Below are positions 50,863-63,922 of a stretch of DNA of 64,000 nt, one piece after another. This DNA comes from Antedon bifida. Taxonomy: Eukaryota > Echinodermata > Crinoidea > Comatulida > Antedonidae. Made by a program: the position numbers and the translations under genes. The stretch covers positions 5,885,001-5,949,000 of the forward strand of contig OY727098.1 of assembly GCA_963402885.1 (NCBI GenBank). The letters are read 5' to 3'. The notes under the pieces are model-generated. The model was not told the origin of the DNA. It searched no databases and saw only the letters and a list, made by a program, of their open reading frames with translations. How positions within the stretch are numbered: the first letter of the stretch is position 1; each line of letters starts with the position of its first letter.

Positions 50863-53267
50863 TGAAATAAAACTTTGAGCTCTGATTTCTGTTTTAAACT
50901 AGTTTGATTTTGTTGTCATAATGCGATGTTTAATACTTTAAATGGTGAAATTTGTATAGTATACTTTTGGGGTGTAGGTCTAAGTGAAATTTTATTCCAA
51001 CATGGTAGTGCGTTAGACTTGGTAAATTAACATTAATTGGTTGGTATACGACGGGCCGCATTCACCATTCATTTGGTCTAAGGGAATTTATGGAAAATAC
51101 TTAAATTATCTCACCACAGTATCCCACATTGACTGAAGATAATATAATATACAGTATATATATATATTTCCTCCCAAAAAAACACATACATAACAGGAGG
51201 CACATACATTGAAAAGAGAAACAACCAAACTTGCTTAGCACAATCAACTTTATTTTATAAACACAACATATCTTCATACATCATCCTCATTTTAAAACAA
51301 AACACTAATTTCTGTCAATATTCAATGTAATTTAAAACAGTGTCGTAAATGATCGAATTAGTAACTGTCTTTCACTAAACGCTGCTGTTGCACAAGCTCT
51401 ATGCATAAAAAATATACCATATTTGTTTGTGCCGTGTATTTTATAAATGCCCCAGCACTTGTTTGATCAATCACAGTATTTTACTAATAGCAACACTCCA
51501 TAGCAAACGATTAATACTAGGATTTCATTGTGATATATTGCAACAGTACTGATTGTTACCCTGTATAAATAAAATTGATTACACAATAGTTATGTTCAGA
51601 CGGTATTCTAGTGTGAAGTTACGACGTGTAAATTATACATGTGCTCACACTAAAAAGCAAAACATTTGTAATATTGGTATTGCTAATTGAGAACTTAAAA
51701 AGGCTCACTTCTATCCCGCCCGAACATAACAAATAACAACCGAACAACTTAATAATATAATAAAATCAAACTGGGAAAATAAAAAAAAACAAACAAAATC
51801 AATTTCAGGCAAATAAGGCTTAGCAAATAACAATTCATATTACTGTATTAACAATTGGCAATTTGTTTAATTTACATTAAAATATACATAGAAGTAAACA
51901 AATGAATACAACAGAGAAATGAAACTAAACAGTTTCTGTCTCACAACAATTAATAGACGACAATCTTATTTACTGTTTGAAAATTAAAAAAACATTCCAT
52001 TTATAGTATACAAAGGGACCATGTCAGAATGATTCTAGTGCAGTTACTGCAGTAACTACATATATTTCACTCTTTAACTAATTTATGTAAATATTTACTT
52101 TTTCTGGGTAATCATACATACGGTTCATTGTCAGACTCATAAACTAAACAAACTAAAATCATACATCATTACAGTAATAAACTATAGTTGCTTCAGTAAC
52201 TGCAGTAAAATAATTTTGACATAAAATAGTAGCACTGGAGACATGTATACTTTATTGCATTGCATGTACAAGACGGATAATTTTCATTCCTTTCATTTAA
52301 TAAAATAGATTAGTTTTTATGTGTAAAATAACATTAGAAACTTCTAAACCAAAGGCACTTTCTATTTAGGAAGGTCTCGTAACAAGGCTATTCTCTCCAG
52401 AACAAAACAGGAACTGTCAGTTACACAGGAGCAGCAGGAATTCCCAAGCTCAAAAGTAATAAAAAATAGTTGATATTGGAGAAAACACTGCACAGCACTA
52501 AAAACTATAAAGTAACCAAGCGTATAAAACATCTGAACATGCTCTCAAACCAATCTGCATTTTGTATCTCACTAAAAAAAATGTGTTTTTTCCCAACAAG
52601 AAATGAGCCTAGCAAAAACGCTGCATAATGCAGACACAGAGTAAAAATAGGATCATCATTACTTTCGTGGAATTATAGATATTATACTGTCCTGTTTACA
52701 AGCCATACATTGGCAAAACAATCCCCTTAAAACACAAAAATATATATCCATAACAATAGTTATGACACACAACTAGACTATACAGCTATCGAGTCAAAAA
52801 GTCATTCTGTACATTCTCAATAACTTATGAAAAACAGAATGCCTGTTACATTCAATAGTTGCGTAGTTTAGTGGCATGTTGTAAAAACAAAGGTCAATAT
52901 CATAAAACAATTAAGTTCAAGTTAATGTGACCTTTGTCTCAATAATAAAAATCTATTGTGTCGAAGCTCAATATTTATATATCACCGCTTAATAAAGCAT
53001 GTGACCATTAATATGTATAATATAACCTACAATCATATTATATTATTTGTTAACATCATAGAATAATTTACAATATATATTATATATTAACATTTTCATA
53101 TATAAACAACGTATTTAATTAATACAATGAGTAAAGTAAATGAAAAATTCAAGATAAAATATGAAATCGATAACATTTAGGAAAGTATAGGTATAAATAC
53201 TTTAATATTAATAATAAATGAATGAAAACGGTGCAAAACTAGTACCCCGTTCGGCTAGCAAAAATCT

Positions 53268-53465
53268 GGAGTTTACACACTAGGGTGTACACCATACAAA
53301 ACACTGTTGATGCCAGTGTGTGCAAACTCTGGAGTTTTCACACAAGGGTGTACACCATACAAAACACTGTTGATGCCAGTGTGTGCAAACTCTGGAGTTT
53401 TCACACAAGGGTGTACACCATACAAAACACTGTTGATGCCAGTGTGTGCAAACTCTGGAGTTTTT
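53268..53465. repeat. 63-bp tandem repeat with repeat-F ends
   Basis: Three nearly identical units of 63 bp starting near 53285, 53348 and 53411 (GTGTACACCATACAAAACAC ... CAAACTCTGGAGTTTTCACA). The unit length is a multiple of three, so several frames stay open on both strands. The flank CTGGAGTTTACACAC matches the arms at 24646-24850. Confidence 0.93.
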
Positions 53466-53809
53466 TTAGCCCATGTGAATGATGCAACTTTGTACATACA
53501 AAGATAATATATAAAATATAAAGCAGTATGATGTGTCCAAAAACTACATCAAGAAACTACACTGGATACGATAGTACTGTTTGTGCATTGACTAAAACCA
53601 TTTTCACATTTCTCAAGTTGTAACATATTTTGATGTCATTACTCGTTTTCATTACTCATATATGCATTTGCTAAACTGAAATCTTGAAAGAAAGAAAGGA
53701 GTTTGTGTGGTATTTGATTATCATGCATGTACTGAGATTTTATGATTTGTGTGGATCTTTATTTAGATGTGTGTTATTTTACTGTACAGTTTTTTTTATA
53801 TGTTTCTCC

Positions 53810-53842
53810 TGGGAGGTGAATAAATGTGATTTGATTTGATTT
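53810..53842 (+). mobile_element. Probable non-LTR retrotransposon 3' tail
   Basis: GGTGAATAAATGTGATTTGA followed by repeats of TTTGA. A hexamer plus a short pentanucleotide tail is typical of truncated LINE ends. No body is recognised. Confidence 0.35.
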
Positions 53843-54949
53843 ACAACTTGATATAAATACTTTTGCAGAAGCTTGGAATATGATTTATTTTTTCTAGTTT
53901 TAGAGTTTTTGTGTATAAAAAAATAATAGTAATCTTTCACCTTCTTCTTAACCCCTCCTCTACAACAAGCAATTACCAAAAAGTGTAAATCTACCCTATT
54001 CTGTTTCCTCAACCCTTCTTAACATTACATATTACAAAATAAATAATAGATGACTACATATTCATTTTTTATTAAAATAGGTTTTGTAAATATTTAATTT
54101 AATAAGAATGAATTACATATTATACATTCTTAAAAATATATTGTATTTTATACCCTATATAATGTAGTTTTATTATAAAATATTATGTATCTAGGCCTGT
54201 TTATATTATGACAATAACGAATGATAAAATTCGTATAATACAATGTTATTGATCATGGCGTCATTTAGGTTAACATGTATTTCCAGGATTGGAACTTTTC
54301 TAATTTGTGTTGGCTTCTCTAGAAAAATGTACATCTGTCATCCTTCTTTATGGTCCTAAGTATAAACAGGCTTTAATTGTTAATATTACAGTTGATGAAT
54401 CTGTTTATGTTTTTGTGCTAGTGACATTATAAATAATTCCTTTTCATGTACTAGTTTGTTATGGCTTAACTATAATCCCAATAATAAATAAACTCTCCAT
54501 AAATGATGTTTTTGCTGGTAACTAAATTGCACAACAATAGCAAAGGGATTTTGGTAGCACTATCGAAATATACGGTATGCATAGCTAGCTTTATCAACAT
54601 CAGTAAATTACAAACGCTAAAAAAAAAACATAAAATAATTGTTAGTAGTTTCGCTGAGATGACTATCAATTCAAACAAGAATGTGCATGCATCACTATGT
54701 AATGCAAGAATTCCCAGGAATTGTACCAAATTTGGTCCAAAACTGTATTATATTCCTATAGCTACTATCCAGACTTCAAACCTTCTAGGTTTAAAATGTT
54801 CTACTAAGTCAGAAATCATTTGGTTTGAATTCTTCTACAATAAAGAAAATATGACTGGAAAGATGGCTCGGAAACTTCTGATGTTTGAAATGTAAAGCTG
54901 GTTTGGAATGTTCCCGCATATTTACGATGTGTTTGTAGTTGTTCCTGTC

Positions 54950-55050
54950 ACCAATTTGGTTCCAAATGTACCATTATATTGTCACCAATTTGGTTCCAAA
55001 TGTACCATTTATATAGAAATTGTCCCCGATTTGGCTCTAAATGTTCTATT
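54950..55050. repeat. Short tandem repeat in the SLC4A11-like 3' UTR
   Basis: CACCAATTTGGTTCCAAATG plus TACCATT occurs twice in tandem, with diverged copies at about 54728 and 55025. Unit about 33-36 bp. Confidence 0.7.
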
Positions 55051-55073
55051 ATACTGGCGATGTTGTTTTGGTA

Positions 55074-58000
55074 CTAATGGCTTCGATCTAAAGCTGCAAT
55101 AAACTTTGGTTCGATTATCTTGGGAAGTAATTTATGCCTGAAAAATAAAACATTAATGACGATCATTAAATTCCTGTAAGAGACTTATTCATGGTTGATT
55201 TCACATGAATTCTCAGTATGCGACATATGATAATGAAGATTTATATAGTGCAATATCCGCAATAGCGCTCATGGCCCTGCGGACTTAGATGATAACCTTT
55301 TCAAACATTATTCTCCTCTAAAGTCTAAGGGTCATGCCATGTTACCGGCTGCCGACTACGGCACTATTACATCTGTCCACAACAGTGGCTGTGTCAGCTA
55401 GTACAAATGGTAACCCCCTACTCGTCTCGAAAGTTGTACTAGGTTCTTTAAAGTGCACACTAGCAATATTGTGTACAATGGACCTATGATCTATAGCCCT
55501 TATCCGAGAAGACCCATCAGAACCATGGTACGAATGAGTCCCGACCCCTTGCCATAAGGCAATACATTACCACTGTCTTAACCATTCGGCCATTCACTCC
55601 TATGTTGCAGAACTGTTTCAATTTTGTGAAAGGGCAAGATATAAATATGCAGTGGCTGTTCTCAACATTCAAACTTAGGCTATTGGAAACAATTTCCATT
55701 AAAATTTGAAAATACCAATTATTTTTAAAATCTTTAAATATGTATTGCCACCGCACTGTTATATTAAATACAGAAAAATTACAAAAAACATTAACCTACC
55801 TTATGGGAAGCAGAATCAGAATAAGAATGGGAAAAACCATTTTAAGATAGGGGTATGGTGCAAAGCCAAATGAACATAGTATAATTAATTGAATAAGCTG
55901 GAAAAATGTAAAGGTATGCATCTTGCGTTGTGGTACCCTTCTCACATAATGGTTTGGAGGATACGCAGCCTGAAAAGAAAATATAGGTTTTTTTTTATTA
56001 ACTTACAACAAAATTGTTATATTTCTATATATTTTAAAATTCTTTATATTGTTATAAATAATTTGATTATTTATATATATGATTATAATAAACTTACTTG
56101 TTCAGTAATCAAAAGCTTCATACGTTCAAACAATTGATTGCCGTCAAGGGCAGTGTATGCTACGTATAGAAATAGGCCATAGAGGACAGGCTTCGGAATG
56201 TACTCCAGCGGGTTTGGAATCATAAACAGTGATAAGCCAATCAGAATATGTGAAAACAAACTGGTGACACGAGTTTCTCGCACACGTACAATACTGAAAA
56301 TAAACAATAATATTTATTTATTAATAGCCATGTAATTGTAAACACAACAATTGTATATTGAATGTTTCTAAAAACAGTGGTTCTATATGATGTTTGTTGA
56401 ACATGGTGTTCCATCTTTTCATAAAGTATTCTAAGTAGTACTTAGACTTAGACTCATTTGTCTGTAAATATGCCCTTATACTCTGTAAATGTAGACATAG
56501 GTGGATAAGTTTTTTTGTATGCATACTCCTAGATCTGCATCTATACATTATTTCTATAGAGATAGAAATATACAGTACCATTGTTAGAACTCTTTTGTTT
56601 TTTCTTATTTGTATGGATATGATTAACTGAATAGAGTTAAAATGAAACCAATTTTTAGAAGTAACAGATGTTTGAACATACTTGGTTATCTTATACAAAG
56701 AATATTCAGAGGCAGATCCAGGATTTTCTTTAAATGGGGGCTGTCAAAAACGGCGGAGAGTTACTGCGTGACCTTAGCGTTGGATCCAATCCTGATATTA
56801 CTTACATGTTATAGACATGTCCTTGATCAACTCTTTCTTCTACGTCAGCAAGTGCCTTGACATGAAGGGGTGAGTGAGGTAAAGCAGCATGCACCCACGG
56901 TAAACCAACTATCGATAAAAGTGCATTCAGCAAAGCAACTACAAATAAATCTAAATGATACGCTGAACCTTTCTTAAGTCTACAATAGAAAAAAAATGTA
57001 TTTAGTTAGTTATATAGAGCAAGATCAAAATTAAGTTTGGAATATTAAATATATCATAATAGCTTGCTTTTTTTTATTTATTTTTTTTTTTTGCTTTACA
57101 ATCATAATAATACAGTATCATACTTATTAGTTGATCATATGGTTACAATTGATCACAATACAATTCATATGTTACTACTTGAATAAAACAATTGAAGAAT
57201 TGAACATAAATGAAATCTCTTTTTTTAATGTTTTTTAATCTGTTATTACTCTAAAAAAACAGGACCATATGTAAAACCGGTATCTATATACAATAATTAA
57301 TAATAACATAATAATTGGTTAAAATACACAATAATGTATTAATAAATTACATGATTTACAAAAAAGTCACTTAAAATGTATTGACAGTTTAAGGTTCCAT
57401 AGAATACAGTAGAAAGAAGGGCTCAACTATTGAAACACAACAATGTACACTTTGAATAGTGGTTATTACACCTCTTTTAAATAATGATGTGACTTTTGTA
57501 ATGATGTATCTAAGAACAATTCATTACCCATGTAGAGGAATAGTATTATTGTTCCTATAACAAAAAAGATTTAAACACACTAATATCACGATCATCACAG
57601 GATATCTTTTTTCATGGGCAAAATGATTCCTGGGAAACCACAATTTCATAATTTATAACACAGATGATAGACTGTTAATCGGTACATTGTTTTAGAACTT
57701 AACAAAAAATGAACATTTTAAATTTTTAGTATTTTTTATTTTATTTGGAAAGGTTTTCTTGTTATTGTACTTAATAGTATTTTCATGAAGACGAGTAAAG
57801 TTGATTTTACTCTATCTTAAATGCATTTACATCTTGATATGTATACACAGCTATTACCGTATATCCTCTGGTATAATCCCACCCCCTCTCCCTCTAGAAC
57901 ACAAAATTGCGGGGTGGGACTATACCTGGGGAAACCATGGTTCATGAAAAAAGTTGGTAAGCTCCTGAACTGGATAGAGAGAGGCCTACATCCAAACAAA

Positions 58001-61000
58001 AAATCAATACTGGGATTATACCAAGGAAGTGCCTGTTTGTGAAATCAGACATAAAGTAGGGGGTGGGATTAGACCCAAGTGGGATTATACCCAAGGATAT
58101 ATGGTATATACTATGTCACTTAATCATCTTATGAAAAGTATACTCACTTATTTGCTGGGTTATTAACCATAGCACTTGATATATTTTGATCCATAAAGAA
58201 GAGTAGTGAGAGGCAGAATCCTAGGCCCATGGCCCCAAACCATGCACCCACTGGTAGGGTCTCCAAAGGAGCTATTACAAAGATGTTACTGTCATGGTAT
58301 GGCAATGATTCCACTGTAACAAAATTCAATATCAAATAGTTCATTACAAAACATAAAATAATATATTTAAATAGTATATTAATACTGATGATGTATCATT
58401 CATTATTTTATGCTAAAAGAAGATGTTAATGTTTTAATAGAAAGAAATTTGTAGAAGCAAATGTTAAGATACAAATTCCCTTATTATCCAATATAATGGA
58501 AATTACAGTGCTCATATCTTGGCTTGCCTTAGATAAATATAAAGGGAAAAAAGAACTACATAAAGTGTAAATGGTGAAGATGAGATAGAGAACTTGACTC
58601 AACATTATCCTTTACTTGGTTTTTTTTCTGATTTATTGTTCAGGGGGGTTTTAGGCGGAATTTATTAAGGGAGGTGTATATTCCAAATGATGTTCTATGG
58701 GAGAATTTATTCAAAGCAGGGCGTTTATTCGAATACATACAGTATATCTATATGTATGTGTTTATTTACACATACAGGCACCACAAGAGTTTATATCATA
58801 TATTATATAATTATTTTTCCTTAACGTCGCCAAATCCATAGGTTCCATAACGGGTTGAATTCATCATGAGCTACTTTTTTTGGCAATTTCCTTGCCTTCT
58901 TTTTGTTATTTTTCAAAATGCATATTAAATGTGAAGATGAATAAAACATTTTCTAAACAATAAACAGCTACTTTTTTCGTAATTTCCTTGCCTTCTTTTT
59001 GTTATCTTTCAAAATGCATATTTAATGTGAAGATGAATAAAACATTTTCTAAACAACCAACAGCTACTTTTTTGGTAATTTCCTTGTCTTCGTTTTGTTA
59101 TTTTTCAAAATGAATATTTAATGTGAAGATGAATAAAACATTTTCTAAACAATCATTTTAAACATCGATAAAATAAAATCTTTACACTGATGTCACTTAA
59201 ATTCACTGATGCGCTGTATAGTGTACTGTATATTTTTATGTTTGTATGCATATTCTATTGTACTATGTTTTGTGTTCAACATGCTATTGACAAAACTCAT
59301 ATTTAATGGCTAATACAGCCCCCAGGCAATTTGTGCTGGAAAATAAATAAAATTATGAATTGTATTATTATTGTATTTTATTACAGTATAAAATGGTTGA
59401 TTGTAGATAAGAGAGCTGTCACTGAATGGATACCAAGAAGCAGTGTGATACCAAAGCAAGATGAAATTTCCTGAGTAATTGGGATGGATGAGAACAGCAT
59501 AAATAGAGTTCAATTTTTTAAATAGGATTTAGCTCAAAATTATTATTTTTTTATGTTTCAATTGAAATCTGAGAGACCTGAAGTGGGGCTAGCCATGATG
59601 ATGGTAAGATGTTTCTTGAAAATTCAAATTTGGTTGTGATTACTGATAAATAAAATATTATCTTCTTTGCTCTAAATTGTGGATAATATGGTGTACATCC
59701 TTACCTTTGATATCCCTGAAGACATATGAGCCAATGAAGGACATGAACAAAACAGAGACAGGCAAGGCGTAGTCAGTTAAAAGTTCTCTCTTGCTGGCGT
59801 CTAATAAAGGACTATCAAAAAATAAAATACATTACATACATAAATACAATTTAAACATTGTTTAAAAATACCGGGTTGGTGTCCGGCCGGGTTTAGTTTA
59901 CCCTTTATGTTTATTTTCCTCTTTTATTCGTTTTGTTAATTTTCAGTACTTATGTATGGCCTTGCACAGCCTTTACGAAGAACACCATTGGGTGATTCAA
60001 GAGTTTCCGTGTGAAAATAAAGATATTATTATAATAAATCACCAATCCAATCCAAGAAACCTAATTCAGTTATTTACATAATTTTAATAATAAATATAAA
60101 AAAAACTTGAAATCATCACTATTTATTAGCAAAGCCTCTAAGAAAGTCTAGACTTTTTAATTTTTCTTAATTTGTCTGAAACTAGGCTGAATGTATATTC
60201 AATTGTTTTTTCATGTAAATTTAATTGTTTTTATTATGACAAATGATTTATAATCATAAATAAGTAATTATAAATTTGAAATTATACAATCTATAAAATA
60301 AATGAAAAAATATACTGTGTGACCGAATAATAGTCCCAGTGTGTCTGAGTATCAAATTTACTCTTATACACATTTACAGTAGCTTAAATTGGAGCAAAGT
60401 AATATACTTGAACATAGAACTTTAGGATATTTTAAGTTGTTTTTGTGGAAGTTGCTATTCTTAATCTCTTGTTAAAATGTTTTCTCTTTTTATTTTGTAT
60501 CATGTGTATATGGATGTACTATCTGAAATCAAGGAAATGAATGAATGAATACGGTAATTAAAAGTCTGTATAATTGTTATCAGGAATTACCTTTTGGTTG
60601 TGTTATACAAAAGTACACCGACCCATAATGTACCAAACATGAGTATAACATACAACAAGCTCACTTCTCTACTGCAGTACACATAATCTGCTACGTGTGA
60701 GTGAATGTATTCTTGTGTGTCGTTGAGTACCATACAGTTGTCTGTGTTATAGTATAGATCAAAATCTGTAAATAAAAACAATGGCGATTGTTAAACATAA
60801 ATAAAAAAAAACAAATGTTGTAAAACATCATAGGTATCTTATATACCAACAGCTAATTGTGCTTTAGTGGTTAAGGCGCTTACTCTGTATGATAGAGGTT
60901 GTTCTTTCAATTGATCTACAGTATAGTAAAAAAATGTGCACTGTAGCACCCTTATTTATGAATACCGTACATGAGAGAATAGTCCCACCCAGGGTGCCTG

Positions 61001-63044
61001 GGTATGAAATTGGGGGATGGGATTATACTCGGATTGTATCAACAATGAATTTCCCAAGTCTTATGTTCAGTTTTAGTCTAAATTAGGGGGTGGGATTATA
61101 CTCAAAGCATGGGATTATTCTTGGGTCATACACGTTTACTACTAATGTGTAAACCAAAGATTTACACAGACGAGCGGTAACGGTAATAAAAATATAGAAT
61201 CCATGTTTATCTTTATGACATTTATACACAATGCGGAGTGGACAGGCTGTTTCCGCTCAGGATACATATTGTATGTAGGAAAAGCTACGCGGTTTTCCGC
61301 TTACCGTTATTGGCTCTTAAATATACTAATTAATCAAGCAAAAATCTCAATTTGTCTAAAAAAAGATATAAAACATATTTACTGTACAAGACTACTCTAG
61401 TAATAATATTAGCTTTTGATCATTAGAAATATAAATTATTGAAAAGAACTGAGCAAGATAATAACTGTACAATAAAGTATAATTGAAAGTATTATTTTAT
61501 GTTTCATTTTCATAATAGTAATTACTTTTATTGCCTCCTGCTAGTTTTTTTCAATTTTTCTCATTACGTGTCCAGGAAACACAGAGAATGACAAATACAA
61601 TACACTAGTAAAGTATTAAGGTAGTTTTGCCGACACAAGATTCAATTTATTATCAGATAAAAATGACATGAAATTTGCTTTGCATTACAATATAAAATTA
61701 TTTTTAAAAAACACCTTAAAAAAAACATAATCATAAAACATAATGTAAATTATAAAGCTGACAGACATATAGTGTCTAGTAAAACCAAGACCAAAACCAA
61801 GAAAACCAAGACCAAAAGAAAACCAAGGCCAAACATGGTTTGTTTTTACTTTACATTTGTCAATTTCTACCGATTCTATACACTATGTGATCAAAAAAGG
61901 TAATAAAAAAGTTAAAAATGTTTCAACGTTTCGATTGTGAGTAAAGTTATGGCGATTATAATATATATATATTTATACAACACAAAAAACTTCCTTATAT
62001 AACATGAACTCTCTGCAAAACCAGAAATTTGTTAAGGTCCCAAACACATTATTACTTTTTAAATTTTGGACCGTCGGAATGAAATATACTATATACTTAG
62101 AGTACTTACTGTGCGCCAAGTCTTTGAAAGCATCTACACTAAAGGCTACTGATATAAACAAAGAAAAAATCTCCTCAGTTGACCTGTTGAAAAAAGATAC
62201 ATATATCAATCATTACAGCACAAATTGATTTTTCTTTAAATTCTACCGAGGCGACCAAGCGCGACTAATCTTGTTTATAACATCTTCCAATTTGCTTATT
62301 TTACAAGAGAAATTTGAAAACTTGTTTCTGTTAATTAGAAATTCAATCATGACAAACCAATTACCAGTACTGGAATGTGATACAAATGACAGTTCCTTGG
62401 GCATATTATTTTTCACATTTTTGAAATTTATATTTCAAAGTAATTATGTTTAAAAAAGATTCTCTGTACTGTATCTCCACATGTGGCACTAAATGTACAG
62501 TATCATAGGCATATTCTGTAATACAGTGTAACATATGTATCACATGCACCGTATTATGTTAAGACGGAGCTTATGGCCTATGATACGGGGATCACATAAT
62601 AAATATGGGACGCTGTATCACAGAACCGTCTAGTTTTAATCATGATTTGTATTTTAGTAGTATTCAGACATAATGGTAAAATAACAAAGTCACCTCTTCC
62701 TAAATCGGACTACCAGAAAACTTGTAACTATCAACATTTGCTGTTGGTAGTATATTCCAAATGTGTTTTGCAGACTTTCAGAAAATAATCATTTGGGCCA
62801 TCCCAAAGATGTCCGATTTCAGAAGAGTTGAGTGTACACAAGTGAATTACAAAAAAAAGAAAACAAAAGATTGTTGTGTTAGGCTACTTGCAGCTCTTCA
62901 CATATCATCACCTTGTAGACCATTTAATGAGTAGGCTAGCATCAACAACAGAATAGATGAACAAGAAGAAGGCATTCCATAGGCCTACACATGCATACAT
63001 AGCAAAGAAGTTCAAGTCAAGATCCTCACATATATTGTAGATAA
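55074..63044 (-). CDS. SLC4A11: SLC4A11-like membrane transporter, 3' part
   Basis: Nine coding exons (minus): 63044-62912, 62183-62110, 60765-60591, 59811-59705, 58313-58148, 56979-56806, 56293-56098, 55969-55800, 55137-55074 (TAG 55076-55074). All phases close. The 5' exons (cytosolic N-terminus and first helices) lie beyond 64000. Hallmarks specific to SLC4A11 rather than other SLC4 members are [58 protein letters not shown] and [16 protein letters not shown]. Many hydrophobic segments cover the SLC4 membrane domain. The family moves ions and water (human SLC4A11: H+/OH-, NH3-linked and water fluxes at the plasma membrane). The extracellular loop around exon 60765-60591 (YYNTDNC) has an NDT glycosylation sequon. 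The C-terminus is [13 protein letters not shown]-type. Confidence 0.93.
55225..55601. mobile_element. SINE-like repeat
   Basis: Starts ATGAAGATTTATATAGTGCA and continues with AATAGCGCTCATGGCC, GGTAACCCCCTACTCGTCTC and TATAGCCCTTATCCGAGAAG. Same family as 22025-22335, with a longer 5' part here. In the last intron of the SLC4A11-like gene. Confidence 0.65.
57856..58105. mobile_element. Repeat-C copy, longest
   Basis: ACCGTATATCCTCTGGTATA on the left and the complement of ACCCAAGGATATATGGTATA on the right. GGGGTGGGACTATACC and GGGGGTGGGATTAGACCC inside. Ends 43 bp before the exon border at 58148. Confidence 0.75.
58869..59153. repeat. 96-bp tandem repeat, three copies
   Basis: AGCTACTTTTTTTGGCAATT-like starts at 58869, 58966 and 59062. 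Each unit ends AAAACATTTTCTAAACAA. Divergence is a few per cent. Intron of the SLC4A11-like gene. Confidence 0.92.
60470..60560 (+). mobile_element. Probable LINE 3' tail fragment
   Basis: TTTTTATTTTGTATCATGTG then ATGTACTATCTGAAATCAAG and (GAAT)n, a layout common at 3' ends of truncated non-LTR elements. Stops about 30 bp before exon 60591. Confidence 0.4.
60962..61131. mobile_element. Repeat-C copy
   Basis: TACCGTACATGAGAGAATAG and GTCCCACCC on the left; GGGGGTGGGATTATACTC and TTGGGTCATAC on the right. Intron of the SLC4A11-like gene. Confidence 0.6.
61155..61318. repeat. Inverted-repeat fragment
   Basis: TTTACACAGACGAGCGGTAA on the left is complemented by TTTTCCGCTTACCG on the right. The left arm recurs at about 26772. 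Probably a small transposon remnant. Confidence 0.4.
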
Positions 63045-63149
63045 CTATAGTAATGAAATCAAGAAATATAAACATGAGGCGTGCATGTGAACTTCATACA
63101 TCTGACAATTTATTGCAAGTTTTAAATGAAAACTTGAGGCACAATTCAA

Positions 63150-63501
63150 CACAGTAGCACCCATATTAAGGATTAAGCGGGCAATTTTGAGACCCAACAA
63201 AGTTTCCCCTAAATAGGGGTGTCCCATCAATAGAGGTTGGCCATATTGGTAAAACATATATTTATCCTGGTTTATTTCACAGGAAAATGTCCCCTTTAGG
63301 AATGTCCCGAAGGAGAGATTCTACTGTAAACAATTAGTTGCTAATCATAATGCTTAGTTATGCTTAGTTGTTTGAACTTTTAGTTAATGTTTGTTACCTA
63401 AGGGGACATGACGCGCGAAGAGAAAATTACTACTGATGAATTACGGGTCATACTGTTTACACAGGCTAAAGGGAAATATATGTTTTAACACTACAGCCAA
63501 C
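63150..63501. repeat. 352-bp tandem duplication, copy 1 (contains repeat-D)
   Basis: Begins CACAGTAGCACCCATATTAA. Includes a repeat-D body (CCCAACAAAGTTTCCCCTAA, GAGAGATTCTACTGTA). Followed directly by copy 2. Confidence 0.93.
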
Positions 63502-63853
63502 CACAGTAGCACCCATATTAAGGATTAAGCGGGCAATTTTGAGACCCAACAAAGTTTCCCCTAAATAGGGGTGTCCCATCAATAGAGGTTGGCCATATTG
63601 GTAAAACATATATTTATCCTGGTTTATTTCACAGGAAAATGTCCCCTTTAGGAATGTCCCGAAGGAGAGATTCTACTGTAAACAATTAGTTGCTAATCAT
63701 AATGCTTAGTTATGCTTAGTTGTTTGAACTTTTAGTTAATGTTTGTTACCTAAGGGGACATGACGCGCGAAGAGAAAATTACTACTGATGAATTACGGGT
63801 CATACTGTTTACACAGGCTAAAGGGAAATATATGTTTTAACACTACAGCCAAC
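63502..63853. repeat. 352-bp tandem duplication, copy 2
   Basis: Same sequence as 63150-63501 with no difference seen by eye. Afterwards the repeat-D right end (AGGGGTTCTACTGT near 63897) follows. The duplication therefore lies inside or across a repeat-D element. Confidence 0.93.
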
Positions 63854-63922
63854 CACTGTTCATACTTTGTTGGGTCCTGAAAGTGTCCCCCATATAGGGG
63901 TTCTACTGTGCAGTTAACAAAC

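Larger units (their letters stand above)
49520..55073. other. Gene-poor region between convergent ZNF367 and SLC4A11-like genes
   Basis: Holds the 3' UTRs of both neighbours. AATAAA at 49949-49954 could serve ZNF367. On the minus strand AATAAA at 51254-51249 could be a distal signal for the SLC4A11-like gene. From 51240 to 53260 the sequence is AT-rich, free of recognisable transposons and without coding exons, as expected for a long 3' UTR. The open frames over 53273-53507 come from a 63-bp repeat. Confidence 0.4.

Noticed and set aside
53273-53507. Overlapping open frames on both strands
   Set aside because: They arise from a 63-bp tandem repeat whose unit length is a multiple of three; no start context, splice support or family match.
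54503-54895. 130-residue plus-strand frame
   Set aside because: It lies in the expected 3' UTR of the SLC4A11-like gene, overlaps antisense frames and shows low-complexity composition; no family match.
60865-60920. tRNA-Leu-like segment (TTTAGTGGTTAAGGCGCTT)
   Set aside because: Only the D-arm half resembles a tRNA; no B box or cloverleaf is evident.
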